A stretch of DNA of 64,000 bases, taken from contig CAJBYO010000030.1 in assembly GCA_903959905.1 (NCBI GenBank), forward strand, positions 1 through 64,000, written 5' to 3'. The translations under genes and the position numbers were made by a program. The notes below the pieces were generated by a model. That model saw only the letters and a program-made list of their open reading frames with translations. It was not told the origin of the DNA and ran no database searches. Shown here piece by piece: positions 36,212 to 45,100 of this stretch; position 1 is the first letter of the stretch; the number at the start of each line of letters is the position of its first letter. The DNA is from an uncultured Bacteroidales bacterium (GTDB taxonomy: Bacteria; Bacteroidota; Bacteroidia; Bacteroidales; FEN-979).

Positions 36212-37219
36212 TTATTTGAGAATAATTTCTTTCCCCTGGCCTTTCAGCGATTCACTGGAAGCTTCAAGGATTTTGATGACGGATAATCCAGAGTTGTAAT
36301 CAGCAACAGGAGTCCGTTTTACCAGGATGGATTGTCCGAAATCCTCAACCATCAGCGCCAATGCCTCTGTGGATGGGGTTTTCGGAATGAAAATATCACC
36401 TGTCCGGTAATCTACAAGCAATTTCTGCTTCTCCTCGTCATTCTTTACATTGTAGCCGGTGTCGTAAATTTTGATCTTTTCCGTTGGCTCAACATCGTTG
36501 AACACGATCATTTTTTTATCCCCGCCGATCAGCATCAGCCTGATTTTAACGGGTGATGTCCATGAACAGTTAAAATGTGCAATGAACCCCGACTCAAAAT
36601 TCACGGTAAGAAATGCAATGTTTTCAAGTCCGTTTTTTGTGTGTGAAACCCCTGATGCGTTCAGGCTGTATGGCTTTTCACCAACCAGGTGCGCCATGAT
36701 TGAAATATCGTGAGGGGCAAGGTCCCACAATACATTGATATCCGGCTGAAACAGGCCAAGGTTGATCCTCGTTGAATCAAGGTATTTGACCTGACCGATT
36801 GTGTCTGTGTCGATCAACTGTTTGATCTTTTGAACAGCGCCGGTATACAGGAAGGTATGGTCAACCATCAGTGACAGCCCTTTGGCCAGGGAAAGATTGA
36901 TGAGTTCCTCTGCTTCCTGCGACGAGGAGGTCATAGGTTTTTCAAGCAGCACATGTTTCCCTTTCTGCAATGCCTGTTTGGCAAGTTTAAAGTGGGCAAA
37001 AACAGGCGTGGCAATGGCAACCGCATCGATGGAAGGGTCGTTGAGAATGTCTTCTGAATCCAGTACCGGGATGATATTGGGATACTGTCTTTTGATGATA
37101 TCCAGTCGTTCCTGCCTGTTGTCGGCAACTTTAACCACCTGGAAATTCTTGTTTCCGCTGAAATTTCTGACCAGGTTGGGACCCCAGTATCCGAAACCGA
37201 TTATGCCTAATTTGATCAT
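36212..37219 (-). CDS. WbpB-like Gfo/Idh/MocA oxidoreductase
   Basis: The 335-aa protein has the NAD-binding start MIKLGIIGFGYWGPNLVRNF, the conserved Lys motif GKHVLLEKPMTSS near 89-101, and the WDLAPHDISI motif near 165. It is of the kind that oxidises the 3-hydroxyl of a UDP-acetamido-uronic acid (WbpB/WlbA). The genes for acetyl transfer and amination follow at once. The UDP-GlcNAc 6-dehydrogenase (WbpA) needed to feed this route is not in the window. It is the likely first gene of the sugar operon. Confidence 0.85.
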   Translation of the reverse strand: MIKLGIIGFGYWGPNLVRNFSGNKNFQVVKVADNRQERLDIIKRQYPNIIPVLDSEDILNDPSIDAVAIATPVFAHFKLAKQALQKGKHVLLEKPMTSSSQEAEELINLSLAKGLSLMVDHTFLYTGAVQKIKQLIDTDTIGQVKYLDSTRINLGLFQPDINVLWDLAPHDISIMAHLVGEKPYSLNASGVSHTKNGLENIAFLTVNFESGFIAHFNCSWTSPVKIRLMLIGGDKKMIVFNDVEPTEKIKIYDTGYNVKNDEEKQKLLVDYRTGDIFIPKTPSTEALALMVEDFGQSILVKRTPVADYNSGLSVIKILEASSESLKGQGKEIILK

Positions 37220-37271
37220 TTTAGTTGATTTTAGATGAATAAGTTATAACGTATAAAATCAGGTATATAGT

Positions 37272-39731
37272 TTAATTCTTTGTTGATAATTTTTCAAGCA
37301 GGAACTTTCTTTTGCTCACGGCAACCAGGGCGAGCAGGATCAGCAGGCCGGCCACAGAAAGCCAGATACTCATGGCCATCTGGTATACCTCATAATCAAG
37401 TTGTACCGTGTGGTCCCCCTTGTCAAGATAAAATCCCAGGAACCCTGCATTGCATAAGAATGGATCTTTTATCTTATTGTCAACCTTTCCTTTCCAGCCT
37501 TTGTCATAAGGAATGCTGAGAAAAAGCACACCGGGCTCTTTCATGGTAATCTTCCCCATGATACGATTGTTGCTGAAGGAGGTGATCTGAAGTGTATCGC
37601 TGCGGCGTTCGCTGACAGACGCTGCAATTTTATCCCATGTAAGCGACGGAATAGTATCGCTGATACTGAATTTCTTTAACCCTGAAAATGCGGGATCAAC
37701 AGGCTCCTCAGCGACAAAATTGTTGAGTATGGCATAGTCCCTTTGCATGGTTGAAAGTGACCTGAACTGGCTTAAAGTGATATACTTGTTGTAGGTGAAA
37801 CCCAGTGGCAGGAAAAATTTATTTTTCAGGAGCTTTACATCTTCGAACTTATTGATATAATCATAACCCATCTGCATGAATACAGGATTTTCCTTGTTGC
37901 TCAGGTTGTATTTTACGCTCCCGATGATCTGCAGCACAGGCCTGGTGCTGAATCCTGGTGCCCACCTGGTCTTCTCTTCCACCCCTTTTTCAATAACACC
38001 CGCCTCTTCCAGGAACCGGATATAATACTTCTGGTTAAAGGAACTGTAACAAGGTGTACCGTAAAAATCCTGCACGAGGGCATCATTCATGCTGCGGTGC
38101 ATGGCAGGGCCGGAAGAATAATCTTTGTTGAGCCTGTAAAATCCTTTATCGTTGGCATGAAGCCATGCAACTGCATCAACGGTGTAATCGTTATACCCGG
38201 CCTTTTGCATCCATTCACTGCTTGTGATGGAAACCCTGTCGCGAACGGTTTTGCCGTTAAAATACATCAGTTCAATGCAAACCAGGATGATGAGGACTGC
38301 TTTTAATGCACTCCTGTTTTTGACAAAGTTAAAGAGCGCCAGCACCGATGTGTATAAAACCAGGAAGATCATCACCATGGATTGAAGATCCGTTTTGATC
38401 ATCTGGTCAATCTTCTCATAGGGATAATAGAGAAATCCCATGAGGCCGGCGAAAGTAACAAGCAATACAATGAGGTTAACTTTCTTTGCCTTGTCAAGTT
38501 CGGTCAGCGCCTGAAGGCTGAAAAAGAGCAGGACAAAAGAAAAGAACAGTGAAAAACCCCTGTAATAATCGCCTGTGAAGGCCCAGAATGCGTAGCGGAA
38601 AAAGGGGAAAATCACAGGAACCAGGTAAACAGCAAGGAAAATCGCATAAACGATTTTTTTTCTCCTGTCAATAAAGGTAAATACCTGGGTAAACAGCAAC
38701 AGTGGGAGCAGGCCGATATAAAACAAGGGAGCTTCAAGGTAATTGTACCACCCGGTAAAACCGCTGCCGTTGCCGATCAGGTCATTCCCGAAAGCCCGCA
38801 TAATGGTCGTCACGGTATGATCCGGGGCCCCCATGCTGAACAGGGGCTTGCTCATCAGCGTTTGGAAATAGGATGCATTACCGGTAACACGCGGACTGTC
38901 AATTAATTTCTGAAGGCCGGGAATGAAAAATACGGACCCGATCAAAAGTCCCAGTAAAGTAAGACCGGCTAACTTTCCAACGAGGATCAGGAAATCCCGG
39001 AAACGAAATGAAGTGTCGGAAAAAACGCGGAAAAGCACATAAATCACAAGGAACAGCCCGTATAGATAGATGTCAAAAGGCGAATACATCGCAATCAGGG
39101 CAATGGCCAGCGGGAACAGGATCCAGTTGTTGTGCTTGTATAATTTCTCAAATGCGTACAGCATGAATGCCATATATACCACCTCCAGCGAGAAGGTGTA
39201 CCAGCTTCCTGCCACAAGCATGAACCCCGACAGGGAAAACAAAAGGGCCCCGATGACGGAAGAGGTCTTACTGACGTCCAGCACACGCAGGTATAGGAAA
39301 AACAGCAGGCAGGTAGTGAAGTACTTTGCGACGTCAGAAAGGATAATACCGTATGCAAGGTGGTCTAAGCCAACAAGGTTGATAATAAAAGCGTATGGAT
39401 CCGCATAACCTCCCGGATAGATTGACTGCCCCATGCCCATGGCAAACGACCATGCCGGAAAACCTTCGGTTTTAAAATACCTTACACTGTTAATTAAATA
39501 CGGATAGTATCCGTTGAGTGAATCGCTCCCGATATCCTTGAACAGGTAATACTTCGCCCCGGTGATGTAGTCAAAAAAGATGACCAGCACCAGGAACGAC
39601 ATCAGGCCAAGCGTGATCCACAGCGAATGTTTTTCAATGAAACCGGCTGAACCGGATGGCTTCTCAGGCACCTTTTTCAGAACCTTTTCAACCGGCTGAC
39701 TCGGAATTTTATTATTTGACTTTTGCTTCAT
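37272..39731 (-). CDS. YfhO-family membrane protein (GT-C-like)
   Basis: The 819-aa protein has a short cytosolic N-terminus, a dozen or so membrane segments through about residue 480, a soluble region, and a last membrane helix near 790-810 (MAMSIWLSVAGLLILLALVAV). The pattern after TM1 (YYLFKDIGSDSLNGYYPYLINSVRYFKTEGFPAWSFAMGMGQSIYPGGY) matches the YfhO family, which is related to GT-C glycosyltransferases that use lipid-linked sugars. It could add a sugar to a surface polymer or to secreted protein. It follows the 854-aa gene by 37 bp across an 8-bp repeat. Confidence 0.82.
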   Translation of the reverse strand: MKQKSNNKIPSQPVEKVLKKVPEKPSGSAGFIEKHSLWITLGLMSFLVLVIFFDYITGAKYYLFKDIGSDSLNGYYPYLINSVRYFKTEGFPAWSFAMGMGQSIYPGGYADPYAFIINLVGLDHLAYGIILSDVAKYFTTCLLFFLYLRVLDVSKTSSVIGALLFSLSGFMLVAGSWYTFSLEVVYMAFMLYAFEKLYKHNNWILFPLAIALIAMYSPFDIYLYGLFLVIYVLFRVFSDTSFRFRDFLILVGKLAGLTLLGLLIGSVFFIPGLQKLIDSPRVTGNASYFQTLMSKPLFSMGAPDHTVTTIMRAFGNDLIGNGSGFTGWYNYLEAPLFYIGLLPLLLFTQVFTFIDRRKKIVYAIFLAVYLVPVIFPFFRYAFWAFTGDYYRGFSLFFSFVLLFFSLQALTELDKAKKVNLIVLLVTFAGLMGFLYYPYEKIDQMIKTDLQSMVMIFLVLYTSVLALFNFVKNRSALKAVLIILVCIELMYFNGKTVRDRVSITSSEWMQKAGYNDYTVDAVAWLHANDKGFYRLNKDYSSGPAMHRSMNDALVQDFYGTPCYSSFNQKYYIRFLEEAGVIEKGVEEKTRWAPGFSTRPVLQIIGSVKYNLSNKENPVFMQMGYDYINKFEDVKLLKNKFFLPLGFTYNKYITLSQFRSLSTMQRDYAILNNFVAEEPVDPAFSGLKKFSISDTIPSLTWDKIAASVSERRSDTLQITSFSNNRIMGKITMKEPGVLFLSIPYDKGWKGKVDNKIKDPFLCNAGFLGFYLDKGDHTVQLDYEVYQMAMSIWLSVAGLLILLALVAVSKRKFLLEKLSTKN

Positions 39732-39737
39732 TTTTTT

Positions 39738-39770
39738 TCACAATCTCATCATTTCACCATTTCACCATCT
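39738..39770. repeat. 8-bp tandem repeat after the TMTC-like gene stop
   Basis: ATTTCACC twice (39751-39766) with degenerate flanking copies. It spans from the stop of the 854-aa gene to the start of the YfhO gene, and shares a 20-base string with the repeat at 25653, in opposite orientation relative to the genes. Confidence 0.7.
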
Positions 39771-42333
39771 ACCTCCCCTGGCACTCCTTCTGCATAATCG
39801 GATATGCCGAATTATACCCCATCTGCACCGCTTTCTGGAGGTCAGCACATGCCAGCTCCTTCTTGCCTGTATTCAGGTAAACAAGCGCTCTGTTATAATA
39901 TGCCAGTCCATAATCAGGCTTGCTTTTGATCGCTGCCGACAGGTCGCTGATGGCCTTATCCGTTTTCCCCATGCTCGCATAGGCAATACCGCGGCTTGAC
40001 AATGCCTGGGCATAGTCGCTTTTATAGTTTATGGCGTTGTTCAGGCAATTCATTGCTTCGCCCAGCTGGTTCATCTTGCCATAAATATTGCCAAGGTTAT
40101 ACCAGGCCTCAGGATAATCTTGTTTCAGGGAGATTGCTTTTTTATAGAGGGCCATCGCCTCCTGCAATTTACCGCCCGACTCCAGTACAAGCCCCTGTTC
40201 GTTTAGCTGGGAAGGCTGTAATCCTGGCATTTCACTGCCTGAAACACCGATATTCTTCATAAAACCTTCGGCCGAGTAAGCAGGATCAAGTTCAACTGCT
40301 TTCTTATAATCTGACTTGGAACCTTCGCGGTCATTCATCTCTTTCTTGACAAGGGACCGGGTATAGTATAGATCTCCTGATTTCGGTGAAATCATGATTC
40401 CGTCATTCAGGTCCTTCATCGCACCGTCATACTGTTTTAAGGTATAGCGGGCAGAGGCACGGTTTTTATAACCAAGTACATCTTTCGGGTTGCTTTTGAT
40501 GCTTGCCGAATAATCATCTATGGCTCCCTGGATATCCCCGGTCTGGAATTTCAGATTGCCGCGATTGTTATAAAATTCGCTGTTATTCGGATCAAGTTCT
40601 ATGGCGAGGTTGTAGTCGGCCAGTGCACCGGTGAGATCATTTTTTGCTTTCTTCACTACCGCCCGGTTTGTATAGGCAATCGTGTATTTGGGATTCATTT
40701 TAATGGCCTGGTCAAAGTCGGCAATGGAGCCATCATAATCTTTCATGTCCAGTTTGAGGTTACCCCTGTTGGTGTAAAGCTCAATCTGGTCGGGTTTCAT
40801 CTGGATCGCCTTGTTGTAGTCTTTCAATGAATTGTCATAATCCATCAGCGACCTGCGCGACATGGCACGGTTGATATAGGCGTTTACCATGGTTGAATCA
40901 AGCCTGATCATCTCATCAAAATCTGCGATGGCTCCGATATAATCTTTCACCTTGTTTTTTGCATTGCCGCGGTTGATGTATGCTTTCCAGAAATCAGGCT
41001 GAACATTCAGGCATTCCGTGTAATCAGAAATGGCCGCTTTGTAATCGGCCGAATCCATGTGCACATTGCCCCGGTTATACCATGCCACAGGAATCTTCGG
41101 ATTTTTTGCCAGGGCATCACTCCAGAGGGTTTCTGAATTGAGCCACACCTTGCTCTGCTGGAAAGTCAGGAACATGAGCACCAGCGCATAAACAGCTGTA
41201 ATGGCCCAGGCAACCTGCTCCTTCCTGATGTACTTCCTGTCACACAGGTAAAATCCCGCCAGGAAACAGTACCCGATGGAGGGAATGTAGGCATAACGGT
41301 CGGCCATGATGGCGCGGCCAACCGGGAGGAGCTGAAGCAGCAACACGATGTTGACGGCAAAGAAGCTGAGGCCGAAAAACAACGGTTTTGACCGCTTCCA
41401 AGATAATACCAGGACCACAATGAAGGCGATGGCTGCTATGATGCAAAGCCAGTAACCCGGTGGCACTTCTCCTACATTTCCAACAATGGGGTAGGGATAA
41501 TAAACAGAAAGTCCGAAGGGAAAAATGAGTTTCAGGATGTACATGAGCAACCCGTAGGATGCAAATGCAAAGCGCTGCTGAATCGGAAAATTTGCCATGA
41601 TGGTTGCATCAGCACCGGCCTGGGCTTTAAACGCAACAATACCGAAGATGAGTGCCATGATGAGGAAAGGCACTTTTTCAGCCAGGATTTTAATATCCGT
41701 CCACTTCCGGTTCATGAAAATGTCAACCAGGAACAACGTCACAGCCAGAGATACCGCCTGTCCTTTTGATAAGCAGGAAAGTAAAAAGAAAAGCAGGCTT
41801 AAGCCAAACCATTTATACTCTTTTTTGGGCACATACCTGATATAACTGTATAAGGATAACAGGTAAAATGCAGTATACAAAACATCTTTCCGTTCTGATA
41901 TCCATGCAACCGACTCCACATGCAGCGAATGAACCCCAAAAAGCAGTGCAGCAATGACTGCGATCTGAATTTTGCCGGTAAGCCGTTTGATGACAACCAG
42001 GACCAGCAGGGAATTAATTATGTGGATCAGCAGGTTTGTCAGGTGGAATACAAAAGGATCAAATTTATTTATCTGGTAATCAATGGAAAGCGATAACATG
42101 GCAAGGGGATGGTAATTCCCCATATAATTCTCGGAAAAGATGGCTGCCAGGTTTTTTGCTGATAAAGACTGGATATATGGATTCGCACCCACATAAATCA
42201 TGTCGTCCCAGTTCGTGAAATTACCCCGGAGGGCAGGAAGGTAGGCAACGAATGTGGCCACTGCAATAACGGCCATCCAGAAAGCAGGAAGGGCGAATAT
42301 GGAAAATGTTCGGTTTGTTTTTATTGTAGCCAT
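39769..42333 (-). CDS. TMTC-like membrane protein with TPR repeats
   Basis: The 854-aa protein has about ten membrane segments in its first 400 residues with the early acidic motif FTNWDDMIYVGANPYIQSL, as in GT-C mannosyltransferases of the PMT/TMTC type. The C-terminal half is about twelve TPR units of 34 aa (for example AYINRGNAKNKVKDYIGAIADFDEMIRLDS). Such proteins may glycosylate secreted proteins at the periplasmic side; this is unproven. The divergent gene at 42410 is a shorter relative. The -7 region holds TAAATTCG at 42350-42343, one mismatch to consensus. Confidence 0.82.
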   Translation of the reverse strand: MATIKTNRTFSIFALPAFWMAVIAVATFVAYLPALRGNFTNWDDMIYVGANPYIQSLSAKNLAAIFSENYMGNYHPLAMLSLSIDYQINKFDPFVFHLTNLLIHIINSLLVLVVIKRLTGKIQIAVIAALLFGVHSLHVESVAWISERKDVLYTAFYLLSLYSYIRYVPKKEYKWFGLSLLFFLLSCLSKGQAVSLAVTLFLVDIFMNRKWTDIKILAEKVPFLIMALIFGIVAFKAQAGADATIMANFPIQQRFAFASYGLLMYILKLIFPFGLSVYYPYPIVGNVGEVPPGYWLCIIAAIAFIVVLVLSWKRSKPLFFGLSFFAVNIVLLLQLLPVGRAIMADRYAYIPSIGYCFLAGFYLCDRKYIRKEQVAWAITAVYALVLMFLTFQQSKVWLNSETLWSDALAKNPKIPVAWYNRGNVHMDSADYKAAISDYTECLNVQPDFWKAYINRGNAKNKVKDYIGAIADFDEMIRLDSTMVNAYINRAMSRRSLMDYDNSLKDYNKAIQMKPDQIELYTNRGNLKLDMKDYDGSIADFDQAIKMNPKYTIAYTNRAVVKKAKNDLTGALADYNLAIELDPNNSEFYNNRGNLKFQTGDIQGAIDDYSASIKSNPKDVLGYKNRASARYTLKQYDGAMKDLNDGIMISPKSGDLYYTRSLVKKEMNDREGSKSDYKKAVELDPAYSAEGFMKNIGVSGSEMPGLQPSQLNEQGLVLESGGKLQEAMALYKKAISLKQDYPEAWYNLGNIYGKMNQLGEAMNCLNNAINYKSDYAQALSSRGIAYASMGKTDKAISDLSAAIKSKPDYGLAYYNRALVYLNTGKKELACADLQKAVQMGYNSAYPIMQKECQGR

Positions 42334-42409
42334 TTGAGGACGCGAATTTACAAATTTTGAGCTGAAAGATAAATATTTCTATCTTTATCTTTTCGTTAAA
42401 GCCAGAGAT
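42334..42409. other. Divergent promoter region of two TMTC-like genes
   Basis: A 76-bp AT-rich spacer between divergent starts. A minus-strand near-match to the -7 consensus (TAAATTCG, 42350-42343) is present; no exact TAnnTTTG on the plus strand. Confidence 0.35.
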
Positions 42410-44191
42410 GTGAAAGCAAAAATTCAGGCAAAAGTGCCCGCTGTATACCGTTATTCCACATTACTTGTCATCGTAATCCCTGCCCTGTTATATATTTCTG
42501 CACTCCGGCTTGGGTTCGTATATTTCGACGATGATATTCTGGTTTTAAGCAACTATGAGAAGATCAGCCATCTTTCAAACCTTGGGCGCGCCTTTCATTC
42601 TGATGCGTTTTTTGCCAACCTCAGTCCCTATTACAGACCGTTTCAGAATGTGTCGCTGATGTTCGACGCGGCATTTGGAGGAAAAGCGCCATTGTTCTAT
42701 CACCTTAGCAATATTGGGTACCATGTTTTAAGCTGTGTCAGCCTGCTCTGGTTGCTTGGACTGCTGGGTTTCAGCAAACCGAAATCACTTGTTGCCACGC
42801 TGATATTTGCCGTACACCCTGTGATGGGACATGCGGTACTCTGGATTCCTGCCCGTGGTGATCTTCTGGTCACGCTATTTGGAATACTTTCGTGTTCCTT
42901 CTTTATTCGTTTTCTGAAAGAGGGAAAAATGTATTACCTGGCCCTGCAGGTGGTATGCCTGGCGGGGGCCATGTTTTCCAAGGAATCAGCAGTGCTTCTG
43001 CCTTTTTTATTTTTGTTTTACCTGGTGCTTACGAAGCAAAAGCTTTTTAATACCGGGAAATTGATCATGTATGCTTCCTGGGGGGCTGTGATGGTTTTCT
43101 GGTATTATCTCAGGTACATTTCAATTGACCACCGCAATGATAGCCAGGTTGGAGTTCATGCCATCCTGAAGAACATTCCGTTCATCCCTGAAATTGTTGC
43201 ACGCGTTCTCTTCCCATTTGATCTGCCGGTTACCCCGGTATTCACTCCAGCCTACACATTCGCAGGGATTATTGGAATTATACTGATCATTGTATTTATG
43301 CTGACAAGGAAAGGGGAGAAGAACGTTCCCCTTATTCTGTTTGGGGCGATCTGGTTTCTTGGATTCTGTTTCCCGAACATGTTTGTCCGTCTTAATTCTG
43401 CCGATGATAATTTTGAATACCTGCTTCATCGTACCTATCTGCCAATGGTTGGTTTCCTTATCATGTTCCTTTCAGCAGCACCTGAGAAATGGTTTAACCT
43501 GCAAAGGCGCCTAAATAATATTGTTATTGGATCATTCCTGCTGCTGCTTTCAGTTTTTTCCATATACCAGCAGGGTAAGTACCTGGATGGGCCGAGTTAC
43601 TGGGGGTCGGCAATCAGGTATATGCCAGAGAAGTCCTGGTTTCATTATTATATGGGCAGATACTACTTTAAACAAAAAGACAATGTTCGGTTTGAACAAT
43701 GCCTGAATGAGGCGGAGCGGCATAAATCCTATGCCGAATTTAAGTACCAGTTGGGAATGATTTATTTCGCCGACAGAAAAAGTTATGATACCGCCTATCG
43801 TTATTTCTCACAGGCATTTAAGCAAGGTTATGGTGACCCCGAGGGAAGGGCCAATTTCATAGCGTTGTGCCTTGAGTCAAGCGCTGATTACTTTCAGAAG
43901 GGAGAATATGGTAAAGCCGTAAAAAGGTGTGAGGAAGCGTTAAACAACGACCCGGGGAATGCCGATGCGGCATACAACCTGGGCATCTACCTTGTGAACA
44001 ATGGGGAAAAACAACGTGCTGCATCCATGTGGATGCGAGCAATCCGGCTCAAACCTGATCAGACCAGAGCTTACAGGAGTTTGAGCCTCTATTACCGGTA
44101 TGACGCAAAAAAAGCTGATTCGGCAGACTGGTACGCCCGTGAGTACAACAAACACGGAGGTAAAGAAAACCTGATCAGCTTTGAGAAATGA
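42410..44191 (+). CDS. TMTC-like membrane protein with C-terminal TPRs
   Basis: The start is a GTG at 42410 (VKAKIQAKVPAVYRY); no ATG is available before the first membrane helix. The 593-aa protein has an acidic motif after TM1 (LGFVYFDDDILVLSNYEKISHLSNLG), about ten membrane segments to residue 390, and three or four TPR units at the end (YFKQKDNVRFEQCLNEAERHK, NADAAYNLGIYLVNNGEKQRA). It is a divergent homologue of the 854-aa protein. The likely role is sugar transfer from a lipid carrier, with the TPRs on the periplasmic side. It is the only plus-strand gene between the sugar cluster and the surface cluster. Confidence 0.8.
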   Translation: MKAKIQAKVPAVYRYSTLLVIVIPALLYISALRLGFVYFDDDILVLSNYEKISHLSNLGRAFHSDAFFANLSPYYRPFQNVSLMFDAAFGGKAPLFYHLSNIGYHVLSCVSLLWLLGLLGFSKPKSLVATLIFAVHPVMGHAVLWIPARGDLLVTLFGILSCSFFIRFLKEGKMYYLALQVVCLAGAMFSKESAVLLPFLFLFYLVLTKQKLFNTGKLIMYASWGAVMVFWYYLRYISIDHRNDSQVGVHAILKNIPFIPEIVARVLFPFDLPVTPVFTPAYTFAGIIGIILIIVFMLTRKGEKNVPLILFGAIWFLGFCFPNMFVRLNSADDNFEYLLHRTYLPMVGFLIMFLSAAPEKWFNLQRRLNNIVIGSFLLLLSVFSIYQQGKYLDGPSYWGSAIRYMPEKSWFHYYMGRYYFKQKDNVRFEQCLNEAERHKSYAEFKYQLGMIYFADRKSYDTAYRYFSQAFKQGYGDPEGRANFIALCLESSADYFQKGEYGKAVKRCEEALNNDPGNADAAYNLGIYLVNNGEKQRAASMWMRAIRLKPDQTRAYRSLSLYYRYDAKKADSADWYAREYNKHGGKENLISFEK

Positions 44192-44203
44192 CCCTGGGGT
44201 CAG

Positions 44204-44638
44204 TTATTTCTTTGAGGTAACGTTTCCTTTGCCATCAAAGGAAATATCCGTCTTGATTCTTGCAACAGTTTGGTAGGTAACCTGTTCCTTATCATCAGTG
44301 ACCTGCATCACAGAAACGACCGTATAATTGGGATCAAGCGATTTCATGTATTTTTTTGCCTTCTCCGGTAAATAGGTTTCATGAATGCGGCGTTCAACAC
44401 GCTTAATTTTACCAAGAGTGTCTACAACGATCCAAGCCGGTGTGTCCATGATGGTAAGGTTGGCCTTGTAGTCTCCTCCTTTTTCCCTGCTCCAGGCTAC
44501 CGGAACATCCATAGACTGTGGAAATTTAAACTGAACCCTGTCTTTAATCAACTGCGGCACCTGTTCTGGTTTAAGCGTTTGTGAAAAACCAAAAATTCCG
44601 ATAAGTCCAAAGACCAAAATAAATATGACTCTTCTCAT
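44204..44638 (-). CDS. PepSY-like periplasmic protein
   Basis: The 144-aa protein has a signal peptide (MRRVIFILVFGLIGIFGFSQ) and one small domain. Features are PEQVPQLIKDRVQFKFPQ, WSREKGGDYKANLTIMDTPAWIVVDTLGKIKRVERRI, and YMKSLDPNYTVVSVMQVTDDKEQVTYQTVARIKTDISFDGKGNV. This is the pattern of the putative beta-lactamase-inhibitor-like PepSY (PF11396-like) proteins that are common in Bacteroidota. Function is unknown. It follows a strong hairpin 158 bp after the PID-CTERM-like gene. Confidence 0.75.
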   Translation of the reverse strand: MRRVIFILVFGLIGIFGFSQTLKPEQVPQLIKDRVQFKFPQSMDVPVAWSREKGGDYKANLTIMDTPAWIVVDTLGKIKRVERRIHETYLPEKAKKYMKSLDPNYTVVSVMQVTDDKEQVTYQTVARIKTDISFDGKGNVTSKK

Positions 44639-44796
44639 GATTAGATATTGTTATTAAAATTCAACTCGGTTTGTGTAGGTGATTTTACGCATTGACCTTA
44701 TTGTAGCCGATACAATAAGGTCAATAAGTTTGTAATTAACGTAAATTAATTGCTTCTATTGTGAAAAAGCACTTATGAATGTACCCGGGTGTATGA
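44639..44796. other. Spacer with a perfect hairpin
   Basis: 158 bp between the PID-CTERM-like and PepSY-like genes. The hairpin at 44691-44725 is the only structured element seen. Confidence 0.5.
44691..44725. terminator. Perfect 15-bp inverted repeat, possible terminator
   Basis: The arm ATTGACCTTATTGTA (44691-44705), a five-base loop (GCCGA), and its exact reverse complement (44711-44725). It ends the run of exported-protein genes, but neither side has a strong T tract, so a factor-binding or processing site is possible too. Confidence 0.5.
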
Positions 44797-45045
44797 TTAA
44801 TTCTTGTACTCAGCCAGGTTTTCTGATCTGGATTTCCTGGCGTTGTAGAGTTTCTTACCTCCGTAGCCAAGTCCAAGTGCAAGCAGGATACCAAGTCCGC
44901 CGTCAATGGGAGCACCAACTGGGTTCGGGCCGCCACCGTTTCCCTGTCCGGTTCCACTGCCCGGAGGTCCCGGAGGATCAGGAAGGCAAACGATAGGTAA
45001 GGCAAAGATTGCTAACAGAATAAAAACCAATTTGATCTTTTTCAT
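44797..45045 (-). CDS. PID-CTERM-like small exported protein
   Basis: The ATG at 45045 (MKKIKLVFILLAIFALPIVC) gives an 82-aa protein with a signal peptide; the longer frame back to 45147 has no coding character. After a Pro/Gly-rich spacer (LPDPPGPPGSGTGQGNGGG) comes PVGAPIDGGLGILLALGLGYGGKKLYNARK: a Pro-Ile-Asp motif, one hydrophobic helix and a basic tail. This three-part C-terminus is what is called the PID-CTERM sorting signal in Bacteroidota. The protein is little more than a sorting signal with a short linker. Its sorting enzyme is not in the window. Confidence 0.72.
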   Translation of the reverse strand: MKKIKLVFILLAIFALPIVCLPDPPGPPGSGTGQGNGGGPNPVGAPIDGGLGILLALGLGYGGKKLYNARKSRSENLAEYKN

Positions 45046-45100
45046 ATGTTTGATTTTTTTATTTTCTAATTTTTTTACTACTCCGATTCGGATCGGAAAA

